DNA from: a virus
Virus record (IMG/VR): IMGVR_UViG_3300037264_004953
Coordinates: 1 to 27,669 of that record
Length of the DNA: 27,669 nt
Direction: 5' to 3' (one strand)
The translations under genes and the position numbers were made by a program. The notes beneath the pieces were generated by a model. The model was not told the origin of the DNA. It made no database searches and worked only from the letters and a program-made list of their open reading frames with translations. Below, piece by piece: positions 1 to 9,975 of the stretch. Positions within the stretch are counted from its first letter, which is position 1; each line of letters opens with the position of its first letter.

Positions 1-1936
1 CCAGCTCTGCGCGGACGGCGTCCTTGTTGCCCTCGTACCTCCGCAGGCCATCTACCGTGGACTCGTAGCGCTTGCGCTGGGCGTCCAGTAGAAGGGCCGT
101 CTGGGTGGCTGACGCTGCCGTGGCCATGGCCGTCAGGCGGCCCACGCTGCTGTTGACGGCGTTCTCGACGCCACTGGCGATGGAGCGCGCTACACCTAGC
201 TTAGTAATGATGCCGTACGGGTTGCGGAGCGACCCGGCCACAATCGACCCGGGCAGCCCGGCGGCGGCGTATCCAAGGAAGCCGAGGGCGTGGTCGTAGT
301 CGCGGCTGTATTTCCGAAGCTCTTGGAAGTCCCCGTAGAGCTGCTCATTCTCCTGAATCTGGCGCAGCTTCTTCCCGGTACTGGCCACATCGGCGCCCAT
401 GGTGGAGATGGGACCCTCGGCCGCGCGCCACTTGGTGACCTCGTCGGCGAAGCTGTTGCCGTCGTCCAGGTAGCGGGACAGGTGTTCCAAGAACTGCTTC
501 TTGTCACCACCGTCCAGCCCGGAGAGGGCGCGGAAGACCTTGTCACGCTGGAACGCAGAGGCGGTCTCGCCCTTGTCCCCGGCGTACTCGCGGCGCATCA
601 GCTTACCGACGTTGGTCTCCTTGGCGGTCTCGATGAACTGCTTCCACTTGGGGTTGACCGCGGCCTGCATATCTGCTGCCGCGCCCCAGAGCGCCTTGTT
701 CTCCAGCAGCGGTCGGAGGCCCTGCTCGTACAGGCGGTCCAGGCGTTCGTACGACATCCTACCAGACGGCGCCGTTACGTCCGACCCTATGCGGTTGTAG
801 GCCAGGTCGCCTACTGTGCGCTTCATGTTGTCCAGGGCCATGAACACGCCAGGGTCGTCGGAGTTCTTGATGGCTACCCTGGTGGCGTTCACGTCGCGCT
901 GCAGCGCCTTGAGGCCGGCGTTGTCTACGATGTCCGGGAAGGTGCGCATGATGCCGATCACGTCGTCGGCGTGCGACATCATCTCATGCGCCGCTGTGCG
1001 TCTGCCCACGTTGTCGTTGGCTGGCAACAGCTCAGTTACAGCCTCGCGCTTCAGCTGTCCTGTTCCTAGGCGCTCCGCTTGGGCTAGGCCCTCGTTGATG
1101 CGCTCCAGGTCGTCTGCTGCGCCACTGCGCAGGTCCAGTATAGACTGCGGCGCAGCCTTGGCCCTGGTGAGCGTTGCCTCGTCAGCGAACTTGGCGATGA
1201 GCTTTTCGTCTGTGCCGCTGAGTTTGGCCATAACGTAGGCTGCTGGTCCTGGCTCGCCGCTTGCTGTGCGCAGTGAGCGCGTGATGAGGTTGGCGGTGCC
1301 GCGACCGGCCTTGCCCAGTAGCGTGGCGCCGCCACCCAGGACCAGGCCCCCTGCTCCGCCCAGGGCCGCGCCCTTGAAGGCGCCGGCCGCCAGCATCTCG
1401 CCGGTCAGCTCGTGGTCGTAGATGGACGCCTCTGAGACTGTGCTGCCGATGCCGAGGGCGGCGCCCTCTACCGCTGCCCCGGTCATTAGGCCGCGGACGC
1501 CGCCGCCCACGGCGCCAGAGGCTGCCTCTCCGGCACGGAAGGCGGCGCGGGCCGGGGCGCCCAGGAGACGGCCACCGCGCGCCAGGAGGCTTGTAGCGCC
1601 GCCCGGTATGAGCAGCGGGGCGATGCCGCCACCGACCTGGCCGATGATGTTGGCTGGCGCCTGGTACTGCCGCAGTCCCTGTAGATACTCGGCGCCGCCT
1701 GGCACCAGCTCGGCGATGGCGATATCTGAGCCGGTGAGGGTTGCGCCGCTCAGGGCGCCAAGTCCGAATGACGCAGCAGCCTGACCGATGCCGCCGAACT
1801 TCTCCTGCAGCTTGACCTGCTCCTGTAGCTCAGGAGAGGCGACACTCATACCGTAGCGGTCTACGTACTCCTGTACCTGCTCCTCGGGCACCGTAAGCGG
1901 GCGGCCCTCGCTGGTCTTGAGGACAACATCGGCCAT
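1..1936 (-). CDS. Ejection-type internal virion protein, incomplete (C-terminus beyond window)
   Basis: This is an open frame of 645 complete codons that runs off the left edge, so the C-terminus is missing. The ATG at 1936 shares its A with the TAA stop of the upstream gene (TAATG), which fixes the start. The first 45 or so residues are charged. Residues about 45-215 are very rich in Gly and Ala with hydrophobic runs such as GGGIAPLLIPGGA and GGAGGLVLGGGATLLG, and the remainder looks helical and charged. Large proteins of this kind, last in a podovirus virion operon behind the nozzle gene, are usually ejected with the DNA and build a channel across the host envelope. That role is inferred from position and composition. 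I see no lysozyme or transglycosylase motif in the visible part. A plain structural or membrane-active protein is the alternative. Confidence 0.72.
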   Translation of the reverse strand, partial: MADVVLKTSEGRPLTVPEEQVQEYVDRYGMSVASPELQEQVKLQEKFGGIGQAAASFGLGALSGATLTGSDIAIAELVPGGAEYLQGLRQYQAPANIIGQVGGGIAPLLIPGGATSLLARGGRLLGAPARAAFRAGEAASGAVGGGVRGLMTGAAVEGAALGIGSTVSEASIYDHELTGEMLAAGAFKGAALGGAGGLVLGGGATLLGKAGRGTANLITRSLRTASGEPGPAAYVMAKLSGTDEKLIAKFADEATLTRAKAAPQSILDLRSGAADDLERINEGLAQAERLGTGQLKREAVTELLPANDNVGRRTAAHEMMSHADDVIGIMRTFPDIVDNAGLKALQRDVNATRVAIKNSDDPGVFMALDNMKRTVGDLAYNRIGSDVTAPSGRMSYERLDRLYEQGLRPLLENKALWGAAADMQAAVNPKWKQFIETAKETNVGKLMRREYAGDKGETASAFQRDKVFRALSGLDGGDKKQFLEHLSRYLDDGNSFADEVTKWRAAEGPISTMGADVASTGKKLRQIQENEQLYGDFQELRKYSRDYDHALGFLGYAAAGLPGSIVAGSLRNPYGIITKLGVARSIASGVENAVNSSVGRLTAMATAASATQTALLLDAQRKRYESTVDGLRRYEGNKDAVRAEL

Positions 1937-4053
1937 TACTGACCCCGCCGCTGCAGCGCCCTCTGTATGCGCTCTTGGATGATGTCCTCGGTATGCGGCA
2001 CGATGGCGTGGTACACCTCGCCGTCCGCCGGTGACGTGTACTGGTAGCCAGGCGTCAGGCCGCTCTTAAAGCGGTTGCGCGTCAGCGTCTCGGTCCACTG
2101 CAGCTGGTTGTCGGCCACAGCCTCTGCGTCCGCTAGCGATATCTCGGGGCCGGTTGGCATAGAGGCCACGGCCGGCGCCTGCTCGCCTACCATGAGTACG
2201 CCCTGCATCTGAATCTGCTCGTTGTTCTTGAGCAGCTTCATGCGCGTATCCGCGGCGATGGCGCGCTTGGTGAAGTCCAGCTCGTCCATGCCGCTGCGCT
2301 TTGCCTCCTGCGCGATGGACTTCAGCTTGATGGCCAGCTCTCGGCCATTGGCGATGAGGTAGTCTGCCTTGAGCATCTCGTCGTAGGTCTTCTTGTCGCT
2401 GGCGAAGCCGCCCTGGCCGGAGAGGTAGAACGGGCGCTCGCCCTTCTTCTCCTTGACGACAAACCCCTGCGTCTGGAGGCGCTGAGCGGTCTGTTGGGCG
2501 CTGGCGTTGGCGTACACCGCGGCGGCGTGGCGCTTACGGCGCTCCTCTTCATTCTTGTCCCAGGCGCTCTTTTGCTTGTCCAGAATCTCAGCGCGCATGC
2601 GCTCGACACCGATGGCGAACTCGGCGCGCAGTGCCTGTCCCTTGACGCCGGCGCGGGCGGCAACGCCAGCGAGGCGGCCCTGCTCCAGCTCTGACTGCAG
2701 GTTCTCAGCCAGGGCCAGCCTGGCGAAGTCGTAGGCCATGCGGTCGTCCTTGAGCCGGGCGCGCATCTGGTTGACGATGTTGACCTTGTGGCCGGCGTAG
2801 ACACGCTTCTGCTCGATGGCCAGCTCTTGGGCGCGCACCTCTGCGTCCAGGCCCTTGAAGATAATCTCCATGGCAGGATTGCCAGAGACGCCCTTGGTCA
2901 TCACCTGAGCGGCGGCGCCAAGGGCCATTGCGATACCGGCCAGCACCATGCCGCCTGGCCGCTTGGAGAGGTAGCTCTCCATGGTCGCAGGCTTGGCCTT
3001 GCGGAAGTCGTCGAGGGCTTCGCTGTACTGCTGCAGCTGGGCGTCGATGTCCGCCTCGCGCCGCTGGGTGCGGTCGACGTGCTCAGCGTAGAGCTTCTGC
3101 TGCTGTTGGCGGGCGGTCTCCGTGAGAGCTGCACCGCGGGTAGCTTCGACGCGGCCGGCGTCGGTCTCGCCAATCTGCCCGAGCGCACGCGCCTGTTCCT
3201 CACCGCCCCGGAGCTGGCCAATCTGAGCCTCCCGCAGCGACGGGTCGGAGAGGATAATCTGCTCCCTGGCCAGGTCTAGGCTCCGGAGGTCAGCCTCTAG
3301 GTGCTCGTCAGATACGGCCTTGAGCTGCTCGTCGTAGAACCCGGGGGCAGTCACCATGCCACGGGACGACTTGTCGGCGGCGTCCTTGGCGATTAGCTCA
3401 TGGACTGTGTTCTTCTTGTCCTGGTGGCGTTTGACAGCAGCCTGCTTGGCGACAGCGAACTTCTGGTCTATCGTCTCCAGGTCGATGAACGGCGACGGCT
3501 GATACCGAGGGATGCCACCGCCGCCACCGGGCTGTGCCGCGGGCTGCGTGGACTGTGCTGCGGGTTGCCCTGGCGCAGCGGGCTGTGCAGCGGGCGCACC
3601 CTGCGCATAGTCCGGCACACCCTCGTACGGCTGCTCGCTGCGGCCAGCCCCGTAGGGACCCGGCACGGTGGTTTGCTCTAGTCGCTGCGCCTGTGGGCCG
3701 AAGCGTCCCATGCCCTTCTGCGTGACAGGAATGCCGCTTGGAAGGATGGGCTCCCCGGCGGTCTGCGCCACACCAATGTCCGGGGGGCTGAGCCCTGGCT
3801 CGATTCTAGGAGACTCGCCCCGCGCCCTGGCGCCGGCGGAAGTGCCGCTGTCATCGACCGGGCGCAGCTCACGGAACCGCAGCGGAGGCTCCTCGGACAG
3901 GCGCCGGTCCACCTCGGCCTGGACGGCGTCCTGAAACGCCATCTCATCCTGCTCCTGGTACACGCGCGCTTGGAACGGGTCGCCTGGAGGACCGTACACC
4001 TCACCCTGCTGAGCGCGCTGACGCAGGCGCTCGATCTCTTCAGGCGACGCCAT
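1936..4053 (-). CDS. Coiled-coil internal virion / ejection-type protein (705 aa)
   Basis: The start ATG overlaps the preceding stop as TAATG, and the gene ends in TAATG with the next one. The first 190 residues are low complexity, with Pro, Gln and Ala repeats (AAQPAAPGQPAAQSTQPAAQ) and a GGGGG run near residue 175. From about residue 185 to 520 the protein is long, charged and helix-rich (Glu, Gln, Arg, Ala), as in coiled coils. A short hydrophobic Ala/Gly/Met segment (GGMVLAGIAMALGAAAQVM) interrupts it at about residue 360 and could insert in a membrane. It lies second in a set of three large proteins behind the nozzle-like gene, which is the usual place of podovirus internal core or ejection proteins. 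No enzymatic motif was recognised. The assignment rests on position and composition, not on a named family. Confidence 0.7.
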   Translation of the reverse strand: MASPEEIERLRQRAQQGEVYGPPGDPFQARVYQEQDEMAFQDAVQAEVDRRLSEEPPLRFRELRPVDDSGTSAGARARGESPRIEPGLSPPDIGVAQTAGEPILPSGIPVTQKGMGRFGPQAQRLEQTTVPGPYGAGRSEQPYEGVPDYAQGAPAAQPAAPGQPAAQSTQPAAQPGGGGGIPRYQPSPFIDLETIDQKFAVAKQAAVKRHQDKKNTVHELIAKDAADKSSRGMVTAPGFYDEQLKAVSDEHLEADLRSLDLAREQIILSDPSLREAQIGQLRGGEEQARALGQIGETDAGRVEATRGAALTETARQQQQKLYAEHVDRTQRREADIDAQLQQYSEALDDFRKAKPATMESYLSKRPGGMVLAGIAMALGAAAQVMTKGVSGNPAMEIIFKGLDAEVRAQELAIEQKRVYAGHKVNIVNQMRARLKDDRMAYDFARLALAENLQSELEQGRLAGVAARAGVKGQALRAEFAIGVERMRAEILDKQKSAWDKNEEERRKRHAAAVYANASAQQTAQRLQTQGFVVKEKKGERPFYLSGQGGFASDKKTYDEMLKADYLIANGRELAIKLKSIAQEAKRSGMDELDFTKRAIAADTRMKLLKNNEQIQMQGVLMVGEQAPAVASMPTGPEISLADAEAVADNQLQWTETLTRNRFKSGLTPGYQYTSPADGEVYHAIVPHTEDIIQERIQRALQRRGQ

Positions 4054-6194
4054 TACAGGTAGGTGCCCTCGCCGCGCCAGTAATCTTCCGGCAGAGGTCC
4101 GTATGACTCGGGGCGCATCTCACCCTGTCGGAACACTCGGCCCTTCATGTACTCTTCGCCAAACAGGCGGTCTAGCTCCTGGTAGTTTGGCCGCTGTTCT
4201 CCCTCGCGCTGCATGCCGTAAGGACCCTGACTCGGGGTAATCCGCGGGTCTGTCCCGGTCGGTCCCTCCCGATACGCTGAGCCCATCGTGGCACCACGCG
4301 GCTTGTTCTTGACAGGCGGCGGCGGGGGGGGCCTCACCGGGTGTGGTTGGTACGCGCCCTCGTGCCTGGGCTGTTCCTTCAGTTGCCGGGCAGCTCGTGC
4401 GGCGTCGAGGCCGGCGCTGTGTCCTGCGCCACCCATGCGGCCGAAGGCAATCGGAGCCTGGGCGCCGATGGCCTCTGCGATGCGCCTGCGCCCACTGCGC
4501 TGCCTGTCCATGGTGCCCTCGTACATGGCCAGCTTCTTGGAGAGCACCTTGATTGTATTCTTGCTCTCCTTGTCCGACTCCAGGGTGCCACCGAAGGCGC
4601 GGTGGCGGAACTCCCCGAGCGACGGGTCCTCGCGCTGGCCGGCGGAGCCAAACGTGTCCTGTAGTGGCTTCAGCTGAGGCGTACGGACGGTGTCGGACAC
4701 AACCAGGCGCCCCTGCTTGTCGTACAGGTTGCCGTGGCCTACCGTGCGGTCAGACTGCTCGTCGGAGCCGTCCGACACCTGCCTCCCCATCATGTCGTAC
4801 AGGGAGGAGCCGCCTGGCTCACGCATGGCATCCGCGTCCATGCCGTAGGTACCCTGCTCACGCAGCTCGCGCTCGCGGCCATGGCGGGTGCCGCGCAGGT
4901 ATCGCAGTTCTTCGTCCTGAGCATCCAGGCGCTCGGCCAGGCGGTTGACCGCTGCCAGGTTGTAAGACACGGCCGTCGGCATATCGATGGTTTTGCCCTG
5001 CGGCGTATCGCGCACCATGGCAGCAGTCAACGGGTGGCGCTCAGCGTCCTGTGCCATGATGCCGGCCCGCGTGTCCTGGTCCTGGCCGATGCGCGCCGCC
5101 ACCTCTGGCTTGTAGCGGTAGCTGTAGGCAGGGGTGCTGCGCATGGCGTCGTCCAGCGGGCTGTATTGACTGTCCTTTGGGCTGTACCGCTCTGACTCGT
5201 CGAAGCGCTCGTAGCCGCGTTTCTGGCTGCCCTCTGCGCCGTAGTCCCACTTGTCGTTGTAGTGGCGGATGGCAGCCTCTGCGCCCATGCGGAAGGCTTT
5301 CTCCTTGTCACCCCGGTCGCTGGAGTACCGGGTGACATTGTCCACGAAGCCGGAGGCCGGCGGCGGCTGCCGCTGTCCGCCCATACCAATTAGGCCCTGG
5401 CCTATCTGGCCGACGACGCCAGCGACACCTTGGGTCTTGGCCTTGGTATCGGCCGCGTCATCTTTGGCCATGTCGTCGCGGAGTCTGCGCCACTCCATGG
5501 CCTGCTCCTGGCCGCGGAGCGTGTTCTCTCGGCTCTGGCCGAGCATGTTGGCTGTATCCGTCTTGTACTCGCCATATGAGCCAAGAGGAGACACATCAGT
5601 CTTCGCCGACACGTCGCTAAAGGCCGCTAGACCAGCCAACGCTGCCATACCAATACCGGCGCCCTGCATAGCCATTCCGGCGCCTCCATCACCGGTGCCA
5701 CCGCGCTCCAGCTGCTCCTTCCCGAGCTTCCAGGCATCTCGACGACGGCGCTCCTCCAGGGCCATTCCTTGGGCGCCAAGGGTGCCCTGAATCTGCCCCA
5801 GCTCCATCTGCTGCTTGAGCTGCGCAGCCTGTGCGGACATGGCAGCTCCGGTCTGCGTGGACATGTTTGCGGCCTGTAGACCCATCTGGCCGCCGCCATA
5901 GATGGCTGCGCGCTGCGCCAGCGGGCTGGAGCCGCGGGACACGGCCTGACCCGCCATCTGACGACCGGCCTCTCCGACTCCTTGGCGCATCTGCGCCTGG
6001 GCGAGCCTCTGGCCATATGTCATGTACTGCTGGGCTCCGCCCGGACCTGTGAGCAGGTCGTCTACGCGGCCCTCGTGAAGCCGTTCACGCTCACGCTTAC
6101 GCGCAATAGCCAGCTCCTCGTAGGTGGGCGGCTTGGGCTCCTTGGGCTTCGGGCCGCCCCACAATTCCTGCTCGTGGAACTTCAACTCGTGCAT
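4053..6194 (-). CDS. Ejection-type virion protein with an internal peptidase S74 (intramolecular chaperone) module (713 aa)
   Basis: The start is coupled to the nozzle gene by TAATG. Residues 1-190 are Gln/Ala/Met-rich and helical, ending in a Gly/Ala/Met hydrophobic stretch. Residues 193-201 read SDVSAKTDV, matching the start of S74 chaperone domains, where Ser and a Lys five residues later (S193, K198) form the self-cleaving dyad. Residues 357-362 (YSYRYK) and 378-383 (GIMAQD), followed by a helical stretch rich in NRLAERLD, match the rest of that domain, with about 150 residues inserted between the halves. A second SDKESKNTI motif lies at 540-548 (S540, K545) without a recognisable following half. 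S74 domains normally end tail fibres and spikes, so an internal position with about 270 residues after it is unusual. Whether it cleaves is unknown. Confidence 0.72.
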   Translation of the reverse strand: MHELKFHEQELWGGPKPKEPKPPTYEELAIARKRERERLHEGRVDDLLTGPGGAQQYMTYGQRLAQAQMRQGVGEAGRQMAGQAVSRGSSPLAQRAAIYGGGQMGLQAANMSTQTGAAMSAQAAQLKQQMELGQIQGTLGAQGMALEERRRRDAWKLGKEQLERGGTGDGGAGMAMQGAGIGMAALAGLAAFSDVSAKTDVSPLGSYGEYKTDTANMLGQSRENTLRGQEQAMEWRRLRDDMAKDDAADTKAKTQGVAGVVGQIGQGLIGMGGQRQPPPASGFVDNVTRYSSDRGDKEKAFRMGAEAAIRHYNDKWDYGAEGSQKRGYERFDESERYSPKDSQYSPLDDAMRSTPAYSYRYKPEVAARIGQDQDTRAGIMAQDAERHPLTAAMVRDTPQGKTIDMPTAVSYNLAAVNRLAERLDAQDEELRYLRGTRHGRERELREQGTYGMDADAMREPGGSSLYDMMGRQVSDGSDEQSDRTVGHGNLYDKQGRLVVSDTVRTPQLKPLQDTFGSAGQREDPSLGEFRHRAFGGTLESDKESKNTIKVLSKKLAMYEGTMDRQRSGRRRIAEAIGAQAPIAFGRMGGAGHSAGLDAARAARQLKEQPRHEGAYQPHPVRPPPPPPVKNKPRGATMGSAYREGPTGTDPRITPSQGPYGMQREGEQRPNYQELDRLFGEEYMKGRVFRQGEMRPESYGPLPEDYWRGEGTYL

Positions 6195-9100
6195 TATGTT
6201 CTCTGCACTTCCTGCACACGGGCAGCCGTGGTGCGCGGGCGCACGTGCACTAGCACACCACTGATGGACAGGCCGCGCCCGGTCACCGCGGCGTCACCGC
6301 GCGTGGTCTCAAGCCGCAGTCGCATGGACTGACAATTCTGTCGGTGTGGACGAATCTCGATGGGCACTTTCACGCCCTCCATCTGGCTGATAGTATTAGC
6401 AGTGATGTTGCGCACCGGGTCTGTTACGCCGTCCCGCACCATGGTGGCGGTGATACCCACAGACTCACCCGGCTCCAACCGCTCGATAACAGGGACGAAG
6501 CGACTCAGGCGCTGCCAGCCGCCAGGCTCGCCACCGAATACGTCGGCGAACTCCACCGCGCTACGCACCCATTCGCCCTGGTCGTCCAGGTAGGCGTATA
6601 GGTCTGTGTCCAACGCCTGACGCCATACCAGTCCGCTAGCCTCTACCATGTGGTACTGGCCGTTGTGCATACATGCAGACACGGCAACGATTGGGTATCC
6701 TCCAATCTTCCGCGGCTGCCAGCGCAGCCAGGCGCTGGAGCCGTAGTCGAAGACCAGGACAATGCCGGAGGTGCGGTCCTTGCTGACACACGTGAACAGC
6801 ACAAGTTGGCTTGAGACATCATGAATGGCGCTCGTGATGACCGGATGTAAACTGGTGTCATCCTCCACGGCCTCGCCGATGAAGCTGACACTCAGCGAGC
6901 GGTCGAGTAGGTGTATGCCGGCGTCGCTGCCGAACATGACACCGCCAGGAGTCTCAACCGCGCTGCGGACGCTGGTACACCCCAGGCCGGAGTGAACCTT
7001 GGTCAGCTCGGAGAAGTCATTTTCTGTGCCGTTGTCCAGCGGACCGCGGCCGACCAACAGGAAAATGTCATCGGTCGTAAACAAAACCAGTTTGTCATCG
7101 AGCGAAGACATGGCCGAGATGTCCTGGTGGTCATTCAGGGTCGTGCTGAAGCCCTCATTGAACTCTGGGGCCACCTGCGTCTCAGTCGCGGTACCAGGGG
7201 GAAAGCGCTTACTAAACGCCACGCGGTTCCGGCGGTAGTTGCGACCAAGGAACACCCGGCCGTTGGCCACGGTGACGATGGCAGCGCCCTCTGGAATGAC
7301 CGCCTCTATGTCGCCGCCCTGCGTGTAGATTGGCTCCGAGCGGATGAAGCCGGTGTCCTGGAACACCTCCGTCTGGTAGGCTGAGTCCACGTTGCGAAGC
7401 ATGCGCTGAGGCAGGCTGACGCGCCCATAGGTGCCGTCATCCTCGCCGCGGAACACCTGAGCGGCAACCTGCGCCGCGGGTATCTGGAGCCGAGACGTCA
7501 CCGGCTGATTGCGGTATGTGCTGTCGGTGGCATTCGGCGCCCCGGTCACCAGCACCTCAAACGGAGGGGACGGGATAGAGCGGTGGAGGAACCCTGCAGC
7601 GTCGTGGAACGCCCAGTGCGCGATGTATTGATAGGTGCCGTCGGCCAGGGTGGCACCGGCCACGGTGGACTGTACGCATGTAAACGGCACCGGTGGGCAC
7701 AGGTGCCCAAGCTCGAAGGCGTCCTGCCCGTCGTACCACGAGATGACGCCACCAGAGATGGCCACGGCGCCGTCGCGGACATCGGTGTGAGTTGGCATCG
7801 CCGAGAAGTCCAGCTTCACCTCGTTGGTGTTCTGGACAATTGGCTCATTGAAGTGTAGCCTGGCCTGGTGCTCAGAGGCGTATCGCCACTGGTCGCTGAG
7901 CGTGGCGCCAGAGGGGTCGGCCGCGTAGTCTGGCATCCTAATGACATTGTTCCCGCGACCACGCGGCACGGCCCGGGTGCCAATGGTGGCCTGGCCCACG
8001 TCATGCACGCCGACCAGGTGCGGTTGACGGCTGCCAGTGGCCGTATCGGCAGACCGCAGGTCAACCGTAAACAGCGAGTCCCACGGCGCACCGGATGGCG
8101 CCACGCCGAATATCTGAAACCCTGGCGTGATATTGGTCAGCGTGTCAGGGCCCACGTTGGTGGCGCCGGTGACGAAGGCGCGTCCACCGTGAATCCACGG
8201 CTTGGTGACTAGACGAGCGTTGTAGCTGTACTCGGCTATATCAAGAGCGGTTAGGCCAGCGACAGACCCGTTGTGCGTTCTGTTCCCGATGACACTGTCG
8301 TTGACGTACGACCCGCCGGTCTCACACCCGGACCACGTGCACACCACAGCGGTGGCGCTGGCCCCGACTTCTCCGGCAGACACTCCCAGGTCATTGAAGG
8401 ACGCCCCTATCGACAACGTCCCCGTTGGCTGTGTGGATACAGTTACTGGCCCCGCATCTGGCGCGATGGAGATGGACTTGTTCATCCTGTACAGCCTAAG
8501 CGACCACACTGGGTCGATGGTGCCAGAGTCTGTCAGCAGGAAGAAGGTCAGCGGGTCTGATGGATTCTCACAGATTGCCACCCTGTTGTACGGCGTATTG
8601 AGAATCAGTGAGGCAGACGACTGAAGCGTGCCAGAGGCGTCGTAGCGCTGCTGAACGATGGCGTCAGTGGTTACCTGCGCGTAGCACAGTATGAAGCCGC
8701 CGGCAAACACGCCCGTCGTAATGGGCATCACGTCATATGACCGCTCGTCGCGCTGCAGGAACTTGACGTCGGTGGCCACCGTCACCGGTCCGGTGAATGA
8801 GTTTGGGTTGGAGGTGGGGAATCGCAGTCTGCCCAGGGTATTGGTTGGCCCTACCTCGCCCTGCTGGTAGTATGCCCACAGGTTGCCGAGCGAGCTGGAG
8901 GCACCAGCAGCGTGGTACTTGGAGACGGAAACATTGGTATCGGTGGTGAAGTTGGTGTCGACGACAACGCCGCCGCCCGAGTCTCTCACCTGGAACACGT
9001 TGCTGCGCGCGAAGGACGTGAGCCCGGCGCCGGCGTCAATCTGCCTGTCGCGCGTGCCAACGTGTAGCACGTACCCAGCGTGCTCTGCCAAGTCGCATCC

Positions 9101-9481
9101 GGTGTGGTTGTGTTCCCCGGGGAAGATTGGCGACTGTTTTCCAGAGAACGGCGAAACCGGCCCCTTCTTAATCCAATCGGTCTTCGTGGGACTCCACGTC
9201 CAGAGGAAGTTGTTGTCCAAGAGACACAGCTCGGGGCGACCGCCTCCGGATGGGAAGATGTGACGACCGGACGAGATGGGGGTTGTGCTGTTTTCCAGCT
9301 CAGAGAACGCCGACAGTGGCATGCGATGGAAGCCAAGCCGCGTCTCCGCACGACCAGACTTGGCCAGCACCACGTCCTCCAGCGCCACCGGCACGTCCAC
9401 TGGGCGAGCCGTGGCGTCGAGCTGCTGCTGCATGCCCTTGCCAATCGGTACCCACATCACTCGCTGGTCCTGCGGCGTCAT
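6194..9481 (-). CDS. Large tail nozzle / stabilisation-like protein (1095 aa)
   Basis: The start is fixed by an ATGA overlap with the gene before it. The protein is beta-rich throughout, with repeated strand-turn patterns. The N-terminal part (LAKSGRAETRLGF near residues 39-51) is followed by short aromatic strands of the sort LCLLDNNFLWTWSP. The C-terminal third contains VANGRVFLGRNYRRNRVAFSK, SSLDDKLVLFTTDDIFLL and PGGVMFGSDAGIHLL, which look like successive propeller blades. This resembles the P22 gp10 and T7 gp12 type of nozzle proteins, which close the tail tube below the connector. At 1095 residues it is larger than those relatives, so extra domains are likely. Its place between small structural genes and three ejection-type proteins supports the assignment. 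The family is inferred from pattern and synteny. Confidence 0.68.
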   Translation of the reverse strand: MTPQDQRVMWVPIGKGMQQQLDATARPVDVPVALEDVVLAKSGRAETRLGFHRMPLSAFSELENSTTPISSGRHIFPSGGGRPELCLLDNNFLWTWSPTKTDWIKKGPVSPFSGKQSPIFPGEHNHTGCDLAEHAGYVLHVGTRDRQIDAGAGLTSFARSNVFQVRDSGGGVVVDTNFTTDTNVSVSKYHAAGASSSLGNLWAYYQQGEVGPTNTLGRLRFPTSNPNSFTGPVTVATDVKFLQRDERSYDVMPITTGVFAGGFILCYAQVTTDAIVQQRYDASGTLQSSASLILNTPYNRVAICENPSDPLTFFLLTDSGTIDPVWSLRLYRMNKSISIAPDAGPVTVSTQPTGTLSIGASFNDLGVSAGEVGASATAVVCTWSGCETGGSYVNDSVIGNRTHNGSVAGLTALDIAEYSYNARLVTKPWIHGGRAFVTGATNVGPDTLTNITPGFQIFGVAPSGAPWDSLFTVDLRSADTATGSRQPHLVGVHDVGQATIGTRAVPRGRGNNVIRMPDYAADPSGATLSDQWRYASEHQARLHFNEPIVQNTNEVKLDFSAMPTHTDVRDGAVAISGGVISWYDGQDAFELGHLCPPVPFTCVQSTVAGATLADGTYQYIAHWAFHDAAGFLHRSIPSPPFEVLVTGAPNATDSTYRNQPVTSRLQIPAAQVAAQVFRGEDDGTYGRVSLPQRMLRNVDSAYQTEVFQDTGFIRSEPIYTQGGDIEAVIPEGAAIVTVANGRVFLGRNYRRNRVAFSKRFPPGTATETQVAPEFNEGFSTTLNDHQDISAMSSLDDKLVLFTTDDIFLLVGRGPLDNGTENDFSELTKVHSGLGCTSVRSAVETPGGVMFGSDAGIHLLDRSLSVSFIGEAVEDDTSLHPVITSAIHDVSSQLVLFTCVSKDRTSGIVLVFDYGSSAWLRWQPRKIGGYPIVAVSACMHNGQYHMVEASGLVWRQALDTDLYAYLDDQGEWVRSAVEFADVFGGEPGGWQRLSRFVPVIERLEPGESVGITATMVRDGVTDPVRNITANTISQMEGVKVPIEIRPHRQNCQSMRLRLETTRGDAAVTGRGLSISGVLVHVRPRTTAARVQEVQRT

Positions 9482-9975
9482 CGCGGATTGTGCTCCTCAA
9501 GGCGCACCGTGAATGTCATGGGGTCCAGGATGACCCCGGCTCCGCCCTTGGCGACGCTGACGAAGAGCGTGTGATCCTTTTCCACCGTGGCGACATCCAG
9601 CTCGAACGCGCGGGCGCGGCACAGAACAAGTCCCACGTCACTCGTGTTGAACGACGCGAGCGTGACGAGCTGCGTGGCCGGCGGAGTGAAGGTGTCGATG
9701 GTGTAGAGCGCGAATGCTGCGTAGTCCGCCGCGTTGGCGGTGACTCCGGCGGAGCACGTGACGCTAGCCGACACGATGCGCATGTTTCGGTCCGCCTGCA
9801 GCAGAATCGCGGCGCTCTCGTAGAGGAGGTTCGGGTCGATGTGACGATTCCACTCCGCGGTGACCGGGTCGGGGCGCGCTCTGTCCTGTCGGAGGTGCGC
9901 CTCGTTGGCTGCCTGAAGCTGCTGCGACTCGCGGCTCGGCTGAAGCGGCAGGGGGCTGCTTCGGATGGCCTTCAC
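9478..9975 (-). CDS. Small virion-associated protein of unknown function (165 aa)
   Basis: The frame is open upstream, but a GTG at 9975 overlaps the stop of the preceding gene as GTGA, and the product then begins MKAIRSSP, so I place the start there. No strong ribosome binding site precedes it, which fits coupled translation. The gene ends in ATGA with the nozzle gene. Residues 1-40 are polar with many Gln and Arg. The remainder alternates short hydrophobic strands (AFALYTIDTF, VGLVLCRARAFELDV, TFTVRLEEH) as in a beta sandwich. I recognise no family. Between the 482-residue structural protein and the nozzle gene, a minor head-tail or tail component is the most likely role. Confidence 0.6.
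   Translation of the reverse strand: MKAIRSSPLPLQPSRESQQLQAANEAHLRQDRARPDPVTAEWNRHIDPNLLYESAAILLQADRNMRIVSASVTCSAGVTANAADYAAFALYTIDTFTPPATQLVTLASFNTSDVGLVLCRARAFELDVATVEKDHTLFVSVAKGGAGVILDPMTFTVRLEEHNPR

Noticed and set aside
290-1069. 259-codon plus-strand open frame at the left edge
   Set aside because: It is antisense to the 645-codon open frame of the ejection-type protein, whose start is fixed by a TAATG junction.
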